From NCBI RefSeq assembly GCF_036924515.1, contig NZ_JAZHRR010000001.1:2265001-2329000 (forward strand): a stretch of DNA of 64,000 bases. Reading direction: 5' to 3'. This DNA is from Bradyrhizobium sp. AZCC 1610. Its GTDB lineage: Bacteria > Pseudomonadota > Alphaproteobacteria > Rhizobiales > Xanthobacteraceae. Below the pieces are notes generated by a model that saw only the letters and a program-made list of their open reading frames with translations, searched no databases and was not told where the DNA came from. Positions 17,377 to 26,167 of the stretch are shown here, in pieces; the first letter of the stretch is position 1, and every line of letters begins with the position of its first letter. A program made the position numbers and the translations under genes.

Positions 17377-18105
17377 ATGATTGCGCTGTTTACGGATTTT
17401 GGGTTGCACGGCCCGTATACGGGTCAGATGAAGGCGGTGCTGCACCAGATAGCGCCGGGCATACCTGTTATCGACCTCTTCGCCGATGCGCCAGTCGGCA
17501 ATCCCAGGGCATCGGCGTATCTGTTGGCGGCCTATGCGGCATGGTTTCCGGTGCGAACCGTCTTTCTCTGCGTTGTCGATCCCGGCGTCGGCGGGACGCG
17601 GCCATCCATTTTTCTCGAGGCCGATGGCCGCTGGTATATCGGCCCCGGCAACGGCTTGTTTGAGCTGATCCAGCGCAGAGCTCAAGAGACGCGCAGCTGG
17701 GACATCGACTGGAAGCCGAAGCATCTCTCGGCCAGCTTTCACGGGCGCGACCTCTTCGCCCCGGTGGCTGGCATGCTGGCGCGCGGTGATCCGCCCCCCG
17801 GCCGGCCACGTCACGATGGCGCAGATCGAAGGGCAGACTGGCCGGATGACCTCTGCGAGATCGTTTACGTCGATCACTACGGCAATGCGATGACCGGGCT
17901 GAGGGCGGCTACGCTGCCGCCCGGCGCAAGGCTCGCCGCAGTGGGTCGGGTTCTGGACCGCGCGAGGACTTTCAGTGATCTGCCGCCAGGCGCGGCTTTC
18001 TGGTATGAGAACTCCAACGGGCTTGCCGAAATTGCCGTCAATCAGGGGCGGGCGGACCGCGATCTCGGTCTTGCCATCGGCAGTCCGGTCGAGTTTGTCG
18101 CATGA
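17377..18105 (+). CDS. S-adenosyl-L-methionine hydrolase (adenosine-forming), DUF62 family
   Basis: Cytoplasmic enzyme of 242 residues from the SAM hydroxide adenosyltransferase/fluorinase superfamily. It cleaves SAM to adenosine and methionine with water as nucleophile. Signatures: N-terminal MIALFTDFGLHGPYTGQMK, VVDPGVGGTR carrying the Asp and Arg of the water-activating set, FHGRDLFAPV carrying the His, and YVDHYGNAMT in the C-terminal domain. The short DUF62 length and the Asp/Arg/His set argue against a fluorinase or chlorinase. The nearby adenosine-kinase-like gene could recycle the adenosine. No SD-like sequence is obvious, and the start is the first ATG. Confidence 0.9.
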   Translation: MIALFTDFGLHGPYTGQMKAVLHQIAPGIPVIDLFADAPVGNPRASAYLLAAYAAWFPVRTVFLCVVDPGVGGTRPSIFLEADGRWYIGPGNGLFELIQRRAQETRSWDIDWKPKHLSASFHGRDLFAPVAGMLARGDPPPGRPRHDGADRRADWPDDLCEIVYVDHYGNAMTGLRAATLPPGARLAAVGRVLDRARTFSDLPPGAAFWYENSNGLAEIAVNQGRADRDLGLAIGSPVEFVA

Positions 18106-18772
18106 ACAAAGGTCTGCCGCTTTGACCCGAAGGCAATATTCGACCAAACAGCGCCCTCATCCGCATCGGCCGAAGCCGCCGCAGTGCCGCGACAAGCCGC
18201 AGGCCAGCGCTAACAGGCGCCTTGCTGAGCAGACCCGCAAGATCCTGCGCAAACACTACATGAGCAAATACCGGGTGCAGTGAAATCGCGAAGACTGAAC
18301 TTTGACACAGGTCGCTCCCATTGTCCGTCGGCAGTTCTCAAACCTGCCAGGAACATCCCGCGTGTGGCTTGACTGTGCGTGTGTCGCGAAGATGGAAGTA
18401 CTCCGCGACGTGGCTGCCGAGCGCGGACCGTGAAAGATGCAAGCTCTTGAAATCGCCGGTGGCTGCGCGATAATCTGTTGCTGGACGGCGCGTCGCGCCG
18501 CAGTCTCCGCGAGGATGCCGGAGGCATCCAGTACAGGCCTTAATTGTCGTCACGATCCGCTCGGCCAGGCCTCACGTCCCAACTTCATGCGGGCGCTGCG
18601 CCTCAGCCCTGTCCGGATGCAAGGACTCATGTTGCAGCTTGGTACGCCGGCCGCAGCGTCGGCGGCCTCCGCTTGGTGACCGTCGCGGCTACCGACCACC
18701 AGACGGTCCCCGACACTTCAGGGCGAGCGGTGGATTTGAGAAGTCAGCCCATTGGTCGAGGGAGGATGTGCC
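18106..18772. other. Gene-poor stretch before the amidase
   Basis: No gene that I can support. A basic 53-codon frame starting at a TTG near 18122 and ending at 18283 (with TRKILRKHYMSKYRVQ at its end) follows the SAM hydrolase, but it has no SD sequence or family. Further frames here are antisense or lack initiation signals. The last ~40 bases hold the amidase leader with its GGAGG site. Confidence 0.4.
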
Positions 18773-20428
18773 ATGAGAGCCTCGCCAGACTATTCGCGTC
18801 GTCGCTTCCTTCATGCCGGCGCGGCCGGCGCAGCAGCAACCGTTGTCGCCGCGGCGACAACGCCCGTTCGTGCGGCCGCCGAGGCGGGTACGCAACCGCC
18901 ACCCTCGACGGCGACGGCGCCGCGGATTCTGCGCAAGCCACCGCTGCCTGAATTGGAGCGCATCGCCAAATCCTACAACTTGGCTCTTAGCCGCGGCGAT
19001 CTGACGTCGTTCCGCAACCTCATGGACGGCGTGCTGGCGTCGTACCGTCGCCTGGACCAGTTCGCGGAGCCGACGTTGGCGGTGAAGTACCCGCGGGACG
19101 CGGGGTTCCGTCCACCCGCCTCGGACAATCGGCTCAACGCCTGGTACTGGAGGTGCTCGATCAAAGGCGCAACTTCGGGGCCTCTCGCGGGCAAGAAAAT
19201 CGCCATCAAGGACAATGTGTGCGTCGCCGGCATCCCGATGATGAACGGTTCCAACGTGCTGGAGGGCTACGTCCCCGACGTGGACGCGACGATTGTGACC
19301 CGCATCCTCGATGCCGGTGGGGAGATCGTCGGCAAGGCGGTGTGCGAGCATCTTTGCTTCTCCGGTGGCAGTCACACCTCCGACACCGGCCCCGTGCTTA
19401 ACCCGCACGACCCGAAGCGATCTGCCGGAGGCTCCTCCAGTGGCAGCGCGGCCCTCGTCGTCGCCGGCGAATGCGACATGGCCATCGGGGGCGACCAGGG
19501 AGGGTCGATCCGAATTCCCAGCTCGTTCTGCGGAGCGGTTGGCCACAAGCCCACGCACGGGCTTGTGCCATACACAGGTGTCTTCCCGATTGAATTGACG
19601 CTTGATCATACCGGGCCCATTGCCCGCACCGCCGGCGATGCCGCCCGGCTTCTCGAGGTGCTCGCCGGAGCCGATGGCCTCGACCCGCGCCAACCGGCGG
19701 GACTGCGTACGGAAGCGTATACCAAGCAGCTCACCGGAGACGCCCGCGGCCTGCGGATCGGGATCGTTAAGGAAGGGTTTGGCTGGCCCAATTCCGAGCC
19801 CGATGTCGACGCCATGGTGCGCGAGGCGGCGCAGCGCCTGACCCGAGCCGGGGCAACCGTGACTGAGCTATCGATCCCCCTCCACCGCGACGGCATCCAT
19901 ATCTGGAACGCCATCGCTGTCGAGGGCGCCACGATGCTGATGGTCGCCGGCAACAGCATGGGAACCAACTGGAAAGGGCACTACACGACTTCGCTGCTGG
20001 ACTTCTACGGCCGGAGCCGGCGGGTGCGAGCCAACGACCTTTCGGAGACCGTCAAGCTCGTTGTCCTGCTCGGCCAGTACATGCAAGATAATTATCAGGG
20101 CCGCTACTACGCGAAGGCCCAAAACCTCGCGCGCGTGCTACGCGCCGCCTACGATGAGCAACTCAAAGGCGTCGATCTCCTGCTCATGCCGACGTTACCT
20201 TTGAAGGCCACGCTACTCCCACCGCCGGACGCGAGCCGCGAGGACTACGTTGCGCGGGCACTCGAGATGATTTCCAACACTTGCCCGTTCGACGTCACTG
20301 GTCATCCTGCCGCCACGGTTCCGGCAGGCATGTCGGCAGGGCTCCCTGTTGGCATGATGCTGGTCGGACGCCACTGGGAGGACGGCACCGTGTTGCGCGC
20401 GGCTGATGCGTTCCAGATCGTCGGGTAG
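18773..20428 (+). CDS. Tat-exported amidase (amidase signature family)
   Basis: 551-residue amide hydrolase with an N-terminal twin-arginine leader (SRRRFLHAGAAGAAATVVAA). The Ser-cisSer-Lys catalytic set is visible: Lys146 in KIAIKDNVCV, the Gly/Ser-rich amidase signature GGSSSGSAA at 219-227, and nucleophile Ser245 in GGDQGGSIRIPSSFCG. Export of an amidase-signature enzyme is uncommon and implies a periplasmic amide substrate. The ATG at this position has GGAGG 7 bases upstream; a TTG seven codons earlier is the only alternative. An Mth938-like gene follows after 164 bases. Substrate not determinable. Confidence 0.9.
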   Translation: MRASPDYSRRRFLHAGAAGAAATVVAAATTPVRAAAEAGTQPPPSTATAPRILRKPPLPELERIAKSYNLALSRGDLTSFRNLMDGVLASYRRLDQFAEPTLAVKYPRDAGFRPPASDNRLNAWYWRCSIKGATSGPLAGKKIAIKDNVCVAGIPMMNGSNVLEGYVPDVDATIVTRILDAGGEIVGKAVCEHLCFSGGSHTSDTGPVLNPHDPKRSAGGSSSGSAALVVAGECDMAIGGDQGGSIRIPSSFCGAVGHKPTHGLVPYTGVFPIELTLDHTGPIARTAGDAARLLEVLAGADGLDPRQPAGLRTEAYTKQLTGDARGLRIGIVKEGFGWPNSEPDVDAMVREAAQRLTRAGATVTELSIPLHRDGIHIWNAIAVEGATMLMVAGNSMGTNWKGHYTTSLLDFYGRSRRVRANDLSETVKLVVLLGQYMQDNYQGRYYAKAQNLARVLRAAYDEQLKGVDLLLMPTLPLKATLLPPPDASREDYVARALEMISNTCPFDVTGHPAATVPAGMSAGLPVGMMLVGRHWEDGTVLRAADAFQIVG

Positions 20429-20592
20429 ACAGCAGCAGCGAATAGCCGGCTAACGGCACCGCCGGGGTCCGAGGTTCGGAAACAGGAGGCTCGCGAGACG
20501 GCGAGCGACGCGGGCTGCCCTGACATCGATGCCAGGCTCGTCTGCCGAGGCGGAGTCGGGGCCTCGTGCCGGGATCATGAGGAGGTCAGGCC

Positions 20593-20949
20593 ATGGAGAT
20601 CGAACGTACTACATTTGGCACCATCACGATTGACGGGAAGACCTATGAACACGACGTAATCATTCGTCTGTGCGGCGAAGTGGCAAGGCGGAAGAAGAAG
20701 CTGTCGAAGAAGTACTACGGCACCTCGCATGTCCTCTCGAAGGACGAAGCGAAGTTCGTCTTTGAGAAGGGATGTGAGCAGCTAGTTCTAGGTTCGGGCC
20801 AGTTCGGCAATGTGCATCTATCGCCGGAAGCTGAGGCGTATTTTGCGAAAAAGGGTTGCACGGTCCTATTGCAGCCGACCCCTGAGGCGATCCATACGTT
20901 CAACAACTCTCGCGCTAAGAAGATTGGCCTTTTTCACGTTACCTGCTGA
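20593..20949 (+). CDS. Mth938-like domain protein
   Basis: 118-residue protein of the Mth938/AAMDC-like family, whose role is unknown. It begins MEIERTTFGTITIDGKTYEHD, carries KKLSKKYYGTSHVLSKDEAK and VLGSGQFGNVHLSPEAEAYF, and ends FNNSRAKKIGLFHVTC, which follows the family layout where ..TGxG..... leads into AxxxFN. AGGAGG stands 8 bases before the ATG. It follows the amidase on the same strand and may be co-transcribed. The stop codon lies in a 15-bp tandem duplication. Confidence 0.85.
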   Translation: MEIERTTFGTITIDGKTYEHDVIIRLCGEVARRKKKLSKKYYGTSHVLSKDEAKFVFEKGCEQLVLGSGQFGNVHLSPEAEAYFAKKGCTVLLQPTPEAIHTFNNSRAKKIGLFHVTC

Positions 20950-20970
20950 ATCGGTACCTGCTGAATCGGT
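20941..20970 (+). repeat. Perfect 15-bp tandem duplication across a stop codon
   Basis: The 15 bases ACCTGCTGAATCGGT occur twice in direct succession. The first copy contains the last two codons (Thr-Cys) and the stop of the Mth938-like gene, so the second copy repeats Thr-Cys-stop in the untranslated region. This is a recent slippage-type duplication with no effect on the protein. Confidence 0.9.
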
Positions 20971-21223
20971 GAATTGCGGTCTGCATCCTCGAAGGCCTGC
21001 TACTGCAAGTAGCGCGAGCTACGCCACCGTCGGTCGCCCGCTTTCTCATTTATACCAACTGATACCCACCAACGGGTTCGGGTCGGTCAAGCCGGAACTT
21101 GTAGGACTTCCGATCCGTTGTAATGTAAGGGATGCATGTGGAATCCGTATGGCTGCTTCCCGAAGGGCGCAGCGCACAATAAGCAGGCGCGAACCAACGT
21201 GCCGGTTTTAGATAGAGACCGAC

Positions 21224-23194
21224 ATGGCCGTTGGCGGATCGTTTGACACGTTCCCCAAGCTGCTGGCGCGAAATGCCGCGCAGTTTAGCAGCCGTCCTGC
21301 GTTTCGGCACAAGGATCTCGGCATCTGGCAGACGTGGACCTGGGCCCAGGTCGCAGCGATAGTGCGCGCTTACGCTGCGGGCTTGCATCGACTTGGACTG
21401 CAGCCGGGAGACACGATCGCCATCGTTGGTTCCAACCGGCCGAAGCTCTATTGGACGCTGATGGCAGCGCAAGTGCTGCGCGCGATTCCGGTTCCGGTCT
21501 ATTCGGATGCAGTGGCTGACGAGCTTGCTTATGTCCTCGCTCACGCTGACGTGAGGTTTGTTGCGGCGCAAGATCAGGAGCAGGTCGACAAGGTCTTTTC
21601 TGTATCCGACCGGGTGCCGCATCTCCACAAGGTCGTCTATGACGAGCCGCGTGGCCTCGACGACTACGACCACGACCGACTGATCGCAATCAGCGATGTC
21701 ATCGAAGACGGCCGCGCCGCGCTTGCGGCCAGCGCGGCGCTCGGCAGGCAGATCGATGAGTTCACCCGGCAGGGTGAAGGTTCTGATATCTCGATCATCC
21801 TCTACACCTCGGGAACAACCGGCGCGTCGAAGGGCGTCATGCTGTCGGCGCGAGGCTGCATCGACGCTGCGACTGATACCGTCAGGTTCGACAGCCTGAC
21901 CGACAAGGACGTGGCGCTCGCCTACCTGCCGCTCGCCTGGGTCGGCGATCATTACCTCAACTATGCACAGGGCATTGTCGCTGGATTCTGTATGGCGTGT
22001 CCCGAGAGCGGCGAGACGATCGAGCAGGATCGGCGCGAGATCGGACCAACCTTCTATTTCGCTCCGCCGCGTGGTTTCGAGGCCATGCTGACGCGGGTGA
22101 TGATCCGCATGGAGGACGCTGCAGCCATCAAGCGGCGCATGTTCAACTACTTCCTTGGCATTGCGCGGCGGTATGGCGAGTCGATTTTGACCGGAAAGTC
22201 GGTGCCGCTGTCTGGCCGGCTGCTATATGCGGTCGGGCGTTTGATGGTCTACGAGCCCCTCAAGAACGTTCTTGGCCTGTCTCGCGTGCGCGTCGCCTAT
22301 ACTGCAGGTGAAGCCATCGGTCCGGATCTGTTCGCGTTCTACCGCTCGATCGGACTAAACCTGAAGCAACTGTACGGTCAGACCGAAGCGTTCCTTTACG
22401 TTACCTGCCAGCCTGACGGTGAGATCTACTCCGATACAGTCGGCCCGGCTGCACCGAACGTCGACATCCGCATTGCGGAAACAGGCGAGGTGCAGTTCCG
22501 CTCACCGGGCATGTTCGTCGGATACTTCAAGGATCAGGCGAAGTCTGCGGAGGCCATGACATCCGACGGCTACGTCAAGACCGGCGATGCCGGTTTCTTC
22601 GATGAGAAGACCGGACACCTGAAGATCATCGATCGCGCGAAGGATGTCGGTCGGCTACCTGACGGCACGATGTTTGCGCCGAAGTATCTCGAGAACAAGT
22701 TGAAGTTTTTTCCCAACATCAAGGAAGCGGTCGTTTACGGCGACTCCAGGGATTTCGTTTGTGCCTTTCTTAACATCGACCCGGTCGCTGTGGCGAACTG
22801 GGCCGAACGCAACAACATCGCATACGGTTCCTATCAGGAGCTGGCGGGGCATCCGCTCGTCTACGACATGGTGGCGAAAGATGTGGCCGAGGTGAACCGC
22901 TCTCTCGCGGAGGGAAGGGTGTTGGCGGGCGCGCAGATTCGCCGCTTTCTCATTCTGCATAAGGAACTCGACGCAGACGATGGCGAATTGACCCGCACGC
23001 AGAAAGTTCGCCGCGGATTCATCGCCGAGCGCTATGCGCCACTGATCACGGCGCTCTACGACGGTTCGCATGAAGCCGACATTTCCACCGAGGTCACCTT
23101 TGAGGACGGTCGCAAGGGCGTGATCGCGGCACGGGTTAAGATCCGCGACCTGCAAACAATTGGTGCGACAGAACCTTTGGGGAAAGCCGCATGA
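21224..23194 (+). CDS. AMP-forming long-chain acyl-CoA synthetase (FadD15-like) in an ABC importer operon
   Basis: 656-residue ANL-superfamily ligase that activates a carboxylic acid to its acyl-CoA through an acyl-adenylate. Motifs: P-loop YTSGTTGASKGVM, YGQTEA (A5), and YVKTGDAGFFDEKTGHLKIIDRAKD (A7-A8). Length and the VAYLPLAWVGDHYLNY region match the long-chain/FadD15-like group that accompanies LIV-type transporters. Its TGA overlaps the ATG of the next ABC ATPase gene (ATGA), so it is the first gene of a six-gene operon. The substrate is probably whatever the importer brings in: a fatty, aromatic or alicyclic acid. Confidence 0.9.
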   Translation: MAVGGSFDTFPKLLARNAAQFSSRPAFRHKDLGIWQTWTWAQVAAIVRAYAAGLHRLGLQPGDTIAIVGSNRPKLYWTLMAAQVLRAIPVPVYSDAVADELAYVLAHADVRFVAAQDQEQVDKVFSVSDRVPHLHKVVYDEPRGLDDYDHDRLIAISDVIEDGRAALAASAALGRQIDEFTRQGEGSDISIILYTSGTTGASKGVMLSARGCIDAATDTVRFDSLTDKDVALAYLPLAWVGDHYLNYAQGIVAGFCMACPESGETIEQDRREIGPTFYFAPPRGFEAMLTRVMIRMEDAAAIKRRMFNYFLGIARRYGESILTGKSVPLSGRLLYAVGRLMVYEPLKNVLGLSRVRVAYTAGEAIGPDLFAFYRSIGLNLKQLYGQTEAFLYVTCQPDGEIYSDTVGPAAPNVDIRIAETGEVQFRSPGMFVGYFKDQAKSAEAMTSDGYVKTGDAGFFDEKTGHLKIIDRAKDVGRLPDGTMFAPKYLENKLKFFPNIKEAVVYGDSRDFVCAFLNIDPVAVANWAERNNIAYGSYQELAGHPLVYDMVAKDVAEVNRSLAEGRVLAGAQIRRFLILHKELDADDGELTRTQKVRRGFIAERYAPLITALYDGSHEADISTEVTFEDGRKGVIAARVKIRDLQTIGATEPLGKAA

Positions 23195-23976
23195 GGATGT
23201 CGGATACGAGCGAAATTTTGCTTCTGGTCCAGGGCGTATCACTGGCGTTTGGTGGCGTGAAAGCGTTGAGGGACGTTTCGTTTGACATCAGGAAGGGCGA
23301 AGTTCGCGCCATCATCGGACCGAACGGCGCCGGAAAAACTTCGATGCTCAACGTCATCAACGGCTTCTATCATCCCAATCACGGCGCGATCACCTTCAAG
23401 GGACGGACCCGCGCCCAGATGCAGCCGTTCGAGGCGTCCCGTGGCGGCATCGCGCGCACCTTTCAAAACGTCGCACTGTTCAAGGGAATGAGCGCGCTCG
23501 ACAATATTATGGCCGGCCGCACATTGAGGATGCGCCGGGGCCTTCTGTGGCAGATGCTGCGCTACGGCCCTGCGCTGGCGGAGGAGATCGAGCATCGGCA
23601 CCGGGTCGAGGAGATCATAGATTTTCTGGAGATTGAGGCGATCCGCAAGGTGCCGGTTGCGCGTTTGCCATATGGCCTGCAGAAACGCGTCGAACTCGGC
23701 CGTGCCCTTGCGATGGAGCCGGATCTTCTTCTCCTCGACGAGCCGATGGCAGGCATGAACCTCGAGGAGAAGGAGGACATGTCGCGGTTCATCATCGACG
23801 TGAACAATCATTACGGCACGACTATTGCGCTGATCGAGCACGACATGGCTGTGGTGATGGATCTCTCCCATCGCGTGGCGGTGCTCGATCACGGCGTGAA
23901 GATCGCTGACGGCACCCCGGATGAGGTCAAGAAGAATCAGGGCGTGATCGACGCCTATCTCGGCGTCGCGCATTAA
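23191..23976 (+). CDS. LIV-type ABC transporter ATPase (LivG-like)
   Basis: 261-residue cytoplasmic ATPase of a branched-chain-amino-acid-type importer. Walker A is GPNGAGKTS, the Walker B stretch is LLLLDEPMAGMN, and the signature motif is replaced by LPYGLQKRVELGRAL, the usual LivG form. The RTFQNVALF motif and the IEHDMAVVMDLSHRVAVLDHG stretch are typical. It overlaps the ligase gene by four bases and is followed after 10 bases by the permease. It pairs with the LivF-like ATPase at the end of the operon. Confidence 0.93.
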   Translation: MRMSDTSEILLLVQGVSLAFGGVKALRDVSFDIRKGEVRAIIGPNGAGKTSMLNVINGFYHPNHGAITFKGRTRAQMQPFEASRGGIARTFQNVALFKGMSALDNIMAGRTLRMRRGLLWQMLRYGPALAEEIEHRHRVEEIIDFLEIEAIRKVPVARLPYGLQKRVELGRALAMEPDLLLLDEPMAGMNLEEKEDMSRFIIDVNNHYGTTIALIEHDMAVVMDLSHRVAVLDHGVKIADGTPDEVKKNQGVIDAYLGVAH

Positions 23977-23986
23977 GGAGCGTTGC

Positions 23987-24916
23987 GTGATCGCGTTGGG
24001 TCAATTTCTTGAAGTTCTGATCGGCGGATTGATGTCCGGCGTTCTGTATTCGCTGGTCGCGCTCGGCTTCGTGTTGATCTTCAAGGCATCCGGCGTCTTT
24101 AACTTTGCGCAAGGTGCAATGGTATTGCTCGCCGGGCTTGCGCTGGTTCGCTCGCTCGACCTGCTGGTGGCATGGGGTTTCCCGCTTTGGGCTGCGATCA
24201 TCTTCGGCATTGGCTTCGCTGCCGTGATCATGGCGATAACCGCCTGGCTGATCGAGCGGTTCGTGATCGGACCTCTTGTCAACCAGGACGGCCTCACGCT
24301 GTTCATGTCCACCATCGGCGTGACATTCATCCTCGAGGGTGCGGCGCAGATGATCTTCGGTTCCGATGCTTACCCTTTGCGGCTGTTTCCGACGGACGCC
24401 TGGTTCCTGTTTGAAAATCTCTTTCCCGGTGGAATTCTGGTCAACAAGCTGGATGTTTGGGGCGCCTTTATCGCCGGCATTCTGGTCGCGGGTCTCGCGA
24501 TCTTCTTCCAGCGAACCAAGACCGGTCGCGCACTCAGGGCGGTTGCCGACGACCACTTGGCCGCGCAGTCGGTCGGGATTCCAATCAGCTGGATCTGGTT
24601 CGTGGTCTGGCTTGCTGCTGGTCTCGTTGCGCTGGTTGCGGCGACTGTGTGGGGTACCAAGCTGGGCGTACAGTTCTCCATTACCTTTCTCGCGCTGAAG
24701 GCCTTGCCTGTTCTCATCATCGGGGGCTTGACCTCCATTCCGGGAGCCATCGTCGGCGGGCTCATTGTAGGGGCGGGCGAGAAGATCGCCGAGGTGTTCC
24801 TGGGGTCGCATATTGGTGGCGGTATCGAATATTGGTTCGCCTATGTGCTGGCGTTGGCGGTGCTGCTCGTGCGGCCGCAGGGGCTGCTCGGCGAGCGGAT
24901 CATCGAACGTGTCTGA
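23987..24916 (+). CDS. LIV-type ABC transporter permease (LivH-like)
   Basis: 309-residue inner-membrane permease with about eight hydrophobic helices. It starts at GTG with AGGAG about 8 bases upstream. The family start FLEVLIGGLMSGVLYSLVAL and FNFAQGAMVLLAG, the cytoplasmic loop RTKTGRALRAVADDHLAAQS and the IPGAIVGGLIVGAGE segment identify the LivH branch. Adjacent genes encode the partner permease and ATPase of the same importer. Confidence 0.93.
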   Translation: MIALGQFLEVLIGGLMSGVLYSLVALGFVLIFKASGVFNFAQGAMVLLAGLALVRSLDLLVAWGFPLWAAIIFGIGFAAVIMAITAWLIERFVIGPLVNQDGLTLFMSTIGVTFILEGAAQMIFGSDAYPLRLFPTDAWFLFENLFPGGILVNKLDVWGAFIAGILVAGLAIFFQRTKTGRALRAVADDHLAAQSVGIPISWIWFVVWLAAGLVALVAATVWGTKLGVQFSITFLALKALPVLIIGGLTSIPGAIVGGLIVGAGEKIAEVFLGSHIGGGIEYWFAYVLALAVLLVRPQGLLGERIIERV

Positions 24917-24931
24917 GACGAGGAGCTAGTC

Positions 24932-26059
24932 GTGCTTTATCGCGAGGCAGGCCAATTCAAGACGACCTACGCGGAGGACATGGCGATTTTCCCGATCCGC
25001 CAGGATCGTATTGCGCTCGGTATCCTGCTCGCTATCGCCTTCATCGGAGTGCCGCTGCTGGCCGACTTCGACATTTGGCCGTTCGGCAGCGACTATCTGC
25101 TTCGCGCCATTCTGCTGCCCTTCCTGATCCTCGCGCTCGCGGCTATCGGCGTAAACATTCTTGTCGGCTATTGCGGCCAGATCTCGCTCGGCAGCGGCGC
25201 GTTCATGGCCATCGGCGCCTACTCTGCCTACAAGTTGGGGACCGGCGTTCATATTCCGCTTGCCTGGCTTGGCTTCGCGATTTCGATTCCGCCGTTGCCC
25301 GTACTGTTATCTATTTTGCTCGGCGGGCTCGTGGCGGCGGTTGTCGGCATCCTCTTCGGTGTTCCCAGTCTGCGGATCAAGGGCCTCTATCTGGCTGTTG
25401 CAACACTCGCAGCGCAGTTCTTCTTTGACTGGGTGTTCCTGCGGGTGTCGTGGTTCACCAATTATGCGCCGTCAGGGTCGGTCAATGCACCGACACTGGA
25501 TTTCTTCGGTCTGAACGTAGGCACGCCGATCGAGCGCTATATGCTGTGCCTGATCTTCGTAACCGTGTTCGCGGTTCTGGCGAAGAACCTCGTTCGCGGC
25601 AATCTCGGCAGACAATGGATGGCGATCCGCGACATGGACATCGCCGCTGAGTTGATCGGTATCCGGCCGCTCTATGCAAAGCTCACGGCTTTCGCGGTTT
25701 CTTCATTTATCATCGGCGTGGCGGGCGCACTCTGGGCGTTCGTCTATCTGGGCTCATGGGAGCCGCTCGCGTTCTCGATCGATCGATCGCTGCAGCTGCT
25801 GTTCATGGTGATCATCGGCGGGCTGGGATCGATTATGGGTTCGTTCGTAGGTGCGGCCTTTATCCTCATTCTGCCGATCCTGCTGAACCTGATTCCGTCC
25901 GAGCTCGGCGTGCCGCTGTCGACAGAAACGATCACCCACCTGGAATTCATCATCTTTGGATCGTTAATCTGCTATTTTCTCATCAAGGAGCCACATGGAT
26001 TTGCCCGGCTCATATCGATTGGCAAGGAGAAGCTCAGACTTTGGCCGTTTCCCTATTGA
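24932..26059 (+). CDS. LIV-type ABC transporter permease (LivM-like)
   Basis: 375-residue inner-membrane permease that should heterodimerise with the LivH-like subunit. It starts at GTG, 15 bases after the preceding stop, with GAGGAG upstream. LivM hallmarks are NILVGYCGQISLGSGAFMAI, the cytoplasmic ATPase-contact loop RGNLGRQWMAIRDMDIAAE, and the late IIGGLGSIMGSFVGAAFI. The N-terminal ~35 residues are a hydrophilic extension before the first helix. Confidence 0.93.
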   Translation: MLYREAGQFKTTYAEDMAIFPIRQDRIALGILLAIAFIGVPLLADFDIWPFGSDYLLRAILLPFLILALAAIGVNILVGYCGQISLGSGAFMAIGAYSAYKLGTGVHIPLAWLGFAISIPPLPVLLSILLGGLVAAVVGILFGVPSLRIKGLYLAVATLAAQFFFDWVFLRVSWFTNYAPSGSVNAPTLDFFGLNVGTPIERYMLCLIFVTVFAVLAKNLVRGNLGRQWMAIRDMDIAAELIGIRPLYAKLTAFAVSSFIIGVAGALWAFVYLGSWEPLAFSIDRSLQLLFMVIIGGLGSIMGSFVGAAFILILPILLNLIPSELGVPLSTETITHLEFIIFGSLICYFLIKEPHGFARLISIGKEKLRLWPFPY

Positions 26060-26167
26060 AGAGCAATCGGGCTGAGGTCGCACGCGGGTGACGGAGTTTG
26101 GTAGAAGGAGTGAGGAAGCAAAGCCCCCGCGACACAAAAGAGGGGCTCAGAGAGGAGGACATCAATC

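Noticed and set aside
17377..18105. Fluorinase or chlorinase
   Set aside because: The length and the Asp/Arg/His water-activating residues fit the SAM hydrolase (DUF62) branch, and the halide-binding features of fluorinase were not recognised.
17975..18283. Plus-strand frame overlapping the SAM hydrolase end, with a basic C-terminal part
   Set aside because: It mostly overlaps a solid gene in another frame. Only the last ~53 codons lie outside, and they have no start signal or family.
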